In this document: positions 60,077 through 64,000 of the stretch, in pieces
Layout of the letters: each line of letters begins with the position of its first letter
Position numbering within the stretch: the stretch's first letter is position 1
Source of the DNA: Selaginella moellendorffii
Lineage: Eukaryota > Streptophyta > Lycopodiopsida > Selaginellales > Selaginellaceae
Reading direction: 5' to 3'
Assembly (NCBI RefSeq): GCF_000143415.4
Contig: NW_003314265.1
Coordinates: forward strand, 612,944-676,943
Length of the DNA stretch: 64,000 nucleotides
The notes under the pieces: model-generated
The model's database searches: none
The model's input: only the letters and a program-made list of their open reading frames with translations
Told to the model about the DNA's origin: nothing
Position numbers and translations under genes: made by a program

Positions 60077-60505
60077 TCAAGTATTAGCAACATCAACCTC
60101 CATTGGAATAAGACCATCTTGCACAAGAAGTGGAACTGAAAGATGTGCAGCGAAAAGTGGAAGAAGCAATGTTTCATAACGTTGTGCCAAATGAAGGGCA
60201 TTGTCAAGGGTGGTTGGAGCAAGTGCATGCACAAGTCTTACAAGATCTTGACGAAGTGCTAGCCACAATATTCTCAACTTGATCCGCTTTGACATATTTA
60301 GCTCCACACATAGTAAAACGCTTTGAAAACGAATGCCAAATTGCATCACCAACTCTGATGGCCCTTGACAAAAATGGTGCAATTGTTGGAAGGCATTATC
60401 ACAATTGTCAGCATGTCCAAATGTGCATTTGAAGATATTCGGGAATCCCCACGAGTGGCTACACTCAAACCATTGTACAAATGTAGTGCTGTCCCTTGAA
60501 GACAC
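60077..60505 (-). pseudogene. gypsy gag fragment of copy 3
   Basis: 142 codons: SWGFPNIFKCTFGHADNCDN, FQQLHHFCQGPSELVMQFGI, then LARLVHALAPTTL-type helices; homologous to the gag part at 12300-12500. It lacks the N-terminal part in this frame and the zinc knuckle (about 60000-60050), which lies in another frame. Confidence 0.75.
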
Positions 60506-60985
60506 GTGGGAAACTCATGCAAATGTCAAACATCATCCCAAAAATGATATATAGCAATCACTATGAAGTGATCGAACCAATGGTACACGTCATCCCTAGG
60601 ATTCCCACGAAAGAACTCCGGTCGAATGCGAGGATTGGCACCAAAAAAGTAGAAGGAGCTATACCATGTGGCATGAACACCACCATCAACTGAATTTGGT
60701 TATTCAATTGCAATCACATAACATCAAACAATTGAACCAATTGCTGCTCTACAATCAAAGGAGGAGAAGACTGCTGCTTTGCTATAAAGATGAATGAAAA
60801 GGAAAGAGCAAAAATAGAAAAATAAGAAAAAGCTAGAAGGAAAAGGACATTTAGACAATGCAAAAGCTAGATTTGAACTAAAATCCTGAAAGGAAAGAAC
60901 AAAAGAAAAGAAATGGAAAAAATTAAATCTAGATGATGCAAAATTTAGATTTAAATAAAAATTCCAAATATAAGCACTCTTCAGG

Positions 60986-61150
60986 GATGAGTGTATACAA
61001 TATGAAAAGGGAATATAAAAAATGTGCATATCAATAAACATAAAAGCCATAATTTATATATAGGAGTGAGTGGTCCAGATTGAAACCAATCTAATGACTA
61101 CGATACTAATATTAGTATACAGTATTGTAGCTGTACACTTGGACCTTACA
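60986..61150 (-). repeat. 5' LTR of gypsy copy 3 (about 165 bp)
   Basis: Decayed: on the plus strand it starts with a damaged end (GATGAGTG in place of TGTGAGTG) and ends GACCTTACA. The start is uncertain by a few bases. Confidence 0.7.
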
Positions 61151-61175
61151 AAATGATATTTCGATTAATTCCTAT

Positions 61176-61350
61176 TGTGAGTGCATGGAATATAGAAAGG
61201 GAATACAGAAATGTGCATATCAATTAGCCCAAAAACCCTAGCTTATATACAAAAGTGAGTGGTCCGGATTGAAACTATTCCGACGGCTACCAAAATCCCA
61301 CTACGCTAATATTAGTATACGGCATCGTAGCCGTACACTTGGCCCTCACA
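61176..61350 (-). repeat. 3' LTR of gypsy copy 4 (175 bp)
   Basis: TGTGAG/CTCACA ends, the TATATAAGCT box on the minus strand, and the CTAATATTAG palindrome intact (about 61306-61315). It lies 25 bp beyond copy 3's 5' LTR, so the two elements are tandem neighbours. Confidence 0.85.
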
Positions 61351-61359
61351 TCATCCCCT

Positions 61360-62387
61360 CCTCTCGGAATAATGGAAGGCCGTCAGGGTTCTCTTGTAGA
61401 TGGGCCGAGATCTGGAGGAACATCAGGAGGAGGCATCGGTGGATCTGTAGACGGTATTAACTGCTCCTGATCCCTTTGTATGAAGCGTTTTAACCGCTAC
61501 ACATGCACAATCTCCGGAGGATCGGCCTGCTGAATGTCATGCCGAACCTCATAAACTTATGGTCCAACTTGCCGCAACACCCGATACGGTCCTTTCCACT
61601 GCACAAAGAGCCCCTTAGATAAACCACGTACCGTAAGATGGGGAAAACGGACTAACACCAAATCATCCACTTTGTATTCTGCAGGTGGACGATGGTGGGA
61701 ATTGTAGTGCCGTTGTTGTCCCACTTGTACGCGGCCAAAGTGTTCAGCAGACTCTGCTCGGACAAGTGGAAGAATGCTTGTCAAATATTGATCCCATGAC
61801 CTAGCATCAGGAGCTCGTGGCAATCGCGAAGGTAAACCCAACTCTGTTGGTAATATTGGATCATGACCATATAGAAGTTTATATGGTGAAGCACCAACAG
61901 AACTCTGCACCCCTGTGACATAGGCATACCGAAGAGACGGCAAATAACCATCCTAATCCGAATGCTGAAAGTTCACATACTTCGCAATCATCCCTTTGAA
62001 TGTCCGAACGAGCCGTTCCACTAGACCGTCTGATTATGGATGATAAGCACTCATAAAAGTGTGGCGTATCCCCAACCGAGATGTTAAAACATGAAATACC
62101 TCAGCCATAAATGCAGGACCATTATCCGAAAGAATCCGCTCTGGACAAGAATGCTGGAACACCACTCGATTGAGGAGGAAGTATCCAACAGCAGTTGCAG
62201 AGGCACTAGCAAGAGCACCAACTTCCACCCAACGAGTCAAGTAGTCAGAAGCAATAATAACATACTCATTGCCAGCAGTCAATCGTGGAAAAGGTCCCAT
62301 AAGATCAAACACCACCAACTCAAACGGACGAGAAACTGCAATTGACTCCAACCGTCCTTCCGCAGCACAAGGGGGAGTATTACGAGC
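61360..62387 (-). pseudogene. gypsy integrase core and C-terminus of copy 4
   Basis: Continues from pol after the TAA at 62388. Core: FELVVFDLMGPFPRL (first Asp), ILSDNGPAF (second Asp, about 62120-62145), TSRLGIRHTFMSAYHP, then a stop (TAA for CAG/CAA, 62034-62036) followed by SDGLVERLVRTFKGM. C-terminus (61557-61943): YGHDPILPTELGLP, LVRFPHLTVRGLSKG and QWKGPYRVLRQVGP (GPY/F box), then a stop. Stops at 62388, 62034 and about 61557 are mostly explained by C-to-T or G-to-A changes. No chromodomain follows. Confidence 0.8.
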
Positions 62388-63959
62388 TTAGCACCAAACG
62401 CAGTTACGCACATACCGGATAATATCACGTCGCATCTCTGGCCAATAGAAAGATCTGCGCAGCTTCTCGGTGACATGACGGTGTCCTATATGACCACCTA
62501 GAACAGGAGAATCATGGTAGGCATGGAGAAACCGCGAAATAAACACCAAAGGCACCACCAGCCGTAAATGACCATCAGGGTCCGTCCCCACAAAATAAAG
62601 AAGGCCATCTTCAAGGCGATATTGAGAATGTAAATGCCAAAAAGGCAAGTCATCAGCAAGTGATGCAAGATTCTCAAACCCATCTCGAAGCCTTCGAATC
62701 CACGGCTCAATCTTTTGAGCCTCGCGAACCTCATTAAGAGAAGGTAGATCTTGCTCTGCGCCCTGTGGACACTGAACGTCAAGGATAGCAACTGTCGACG
62801 GCACAGAATCCTCATCTAGAAAATCCACAAATGCTGGAACAACAGGTTTGTCAAAAACATGAGAAGTGAGTGGAGAAGGAAGAGGAGCTCGAGAAAGGGC
62901 ATCAGCATCAGCCATAGAACTCCCTGGGCGATGAACAACATCGAAATCATATATCTGAAGCTTCAAAGCCCATCGAGCCGTACGACCAACCAGGTTCTTC
63001 CGCTTCAATAATGAAGTAACAGCAGCATGGTCACCTTCAAGTAACGTCCGAGAACCATGTAGATATGCATGAAGTTTCTCGAAACCCCAGACTGCTGCTA
63101 AACACTCCTTCTCCGTCGTGGAGTAATTCATCTCCGCTGGTTGTAATGTACGGCTTATGTATGCAATGGGATGGCATTGACCAGGTACACTCGAGCTCTC
63201 TTGCATCAACACACCTCCAAGACCAATGTCAGAAGCATCCACGCGCAAAATAAAAGGCCGAGTGTAGTCAGGATATGCCAAAACCGGAGGAGTCGTCAAT
63301 AGCTCTTTGAGATTCACGAACGCCCGCTCACAATCCGGAAACCAGATGAAAGATGACGTTGATGACTTCAGCAACGCTCGCAATGGTGTAGTGTGATCGG
63401 AAAGATGATCCACAAAACGACCAAGATACTGCACCTTACCCAAAAAGCGCTGCACATCATTCACACACTTCGGAGTAGGGAACTTTAGAACGGCTACAAG
63501 TTTGTCAGGATCAACTTGCAAACCCTCACGAGAAATACGGTACCCAAGATAAGTTGTGTCCTTGGACCCAAACACGCACTTTGACCACTTCAGCTTTAAA
63601 CCAACGTTGCGTAGCCGATCCAACACTTTACAAACATCACGAACGTGCTCCTCCCACGTCCCCTCTGAGTGGATCAAGACATCATCAATGAAGTCAGCCG
63701 TCACCTCCGGCATATCGCAAAGAACCTCGTCCATCATCCGCTGAAAAGTTGCTGGAGCATTGTTCAAACCAAACGGCATCACCAAGAACTTGTACAGACC
63801 AAATGGTGTACGAAAAGCAGTCTTAGGAATATCTTCTTCGGCCATCGGTACTTGCCAATACCCAGAAGCAAGATCTAGCTTGGTGAACCAACGACTTCGC
63901 CCCAGAGGATCCAAGAGATCAGCAGTGTGAGGAAGAGGGTACACGTCCGGGATCGTCAC
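62388..63959 (-). pseudogene. gypsy pol: reverse transcriptase, RNase H and integrase zinc-binding region
   Basis: An open frame of 523 codons that enters from beyond 63959 (the N-terminal part of RT is outside). RT motifs visible: KLDLASGYWQVPM (the catalytic Asp of motif A is the D of LDLA), [20 protein letters not shown], and FIDDVLIHS (the YxDD-type box, here FIDD) at about residues 100-108. The RNase H start is FILRVDASDIGLGGVLMQE, then QPAEMNYSTTEKECLAAVWG and ADADALSRAPLP. The integrase H-H...C-C starts at GGHIGHRHVTEKLRRSFYWP and ends NCVWC, where TAA (62388-62390) stops the frame. The first 524 codons look fully conserved, so this part may still make an active polymerase if expressed. 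Confidence 0.85.
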
Positions 63960-64000
63960 TTCATTTAACGGACGATAGTCGATGCAGAAACGAATACTAC

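Larger units (their letters stand above)
55632..61150 (-). mobile_element. Ty3/gypsy retrotransposon copy 3 (decayed, full length, with TRIM inserted)
   Basis: The 3' LTR (55632-55807) and 5' LTR (about 60986-61150) flank, in minus-strand order from high to low coordinates, gag (about 60080-60700), protease region (about 59540-60030), reverse transcriptase, RNase H (about 57400-57900) and integrase (about 55810-57270). All domains contain stops and shifts. A TRIM lies in the reverse transcriptase region at 58359-58951. The primer-binding region next to the 5' LTR is missing compared with copy 2. Transitions dominate against copy 4. No clear outer target duplication found. Confidence 0.85.
61176..64000 (-). 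mobile_element. Ty3/gypsy retrotransposon copy 4 (youngest copy, continues past the window)
   Basis: A complete 3' LTR (61176-61350), a polypurine tract just inside (CCGAGAGGAGGGG, about 61358-61370 on the minus strand), integrase (61360-62390) and a long RT/RNase H frame (62388-63959 and on to the window end) are visible. This is the best preserved gypsy copy and the reference for the others. It still has stops in the integrase, so it is probably not autonomous as it stands. The start of pol, gag and the 5' LTR lie beyond 64000. Confidence 0.9.

Noticed and set aside
63556-63878. Plus-strand frames opposite gypsy RT (also 8672-8893 minus)
   Set aside because: Antisense shadows of the RT coding region, recurring in the same place in several copies because the sense strand is shared.
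1-64000. CRISPR arrays, bacterial operons or insertion sequences
   Set aside because: Spliced genes and LTR retrotransposons show plant nuclear DNA; no spaced identical repeats of CRISPR size were seen.

Overview
The window is plant nuclear DNA. Five host genes have spliceosomal GT-AG introns of about 42-160 bp, and the rest is mostly LTR retrotransposon sequence at several stages of decay. Very short introns, gene islands set among nested LTR elements, and an X intrinsic protein (XIP) aquaporin with an NPARC box together suggest a seedless vascular plant, with the lycophyte Selaginella as best guess. The lineage is inference from gene style; no database search was possible.

Layout. 1-13135 is a nest of retrotransposons: a coding-poor LTR element (family A, copy A1) sits in an older family-A LTR, which sits in the gag of a Ty3/gypsy element. 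A second, internally deleted gypsy element in the opposite orientation follows. 13507-21338 is a gene island, all on the minus strand: an SLC37-type glycerol-3-phosphate transporter, the XIP, and a CPL3/CPL4-type RNA polymerase II CTD phosphatase (FCP1 homology plus BRCT). 22480-25020 is an old gypsy relic split by a family-A LTR. 26569-27926 is a tandem pair of small unrecognised genes, one broken and one open.

28285-40275 holds the most unusual item: a decayed multi-exon minus-strand gene. By eye it resembles a ParB-like domain followed by a beta-class (motif IV before motif I) DNA methyltransferase. A 7.56-kb family-A element (A2, 31093-38656) splits one exon. Removing the insert and one copy of the putative target duplication restores the reading frame across the site.

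41600-43815 is a broken zinc-finger gene that looks transposase-derived. 43816-47878 is AT-rich with nothing identified. A second gene island lies at 49236-52714: a ten-exon ELMO-domain gene (plus strand) converging on a five-exon mitochondrial phosphate carrier gene (minus strand). From 55632 to the end are two more minus-strand gypsy copies. One of them carries a very young 593-bp TRIM element with identical 5-bp target duplications, 194-bp LTRs and an initiator-Met tRNA primer site.

The host genes are unrelated housekeeping or transport functions and form no operon or pathway. The mobile elements interact by nesting, by forming inverted repeats able to make hairpin RNA, and by breaking host genes.
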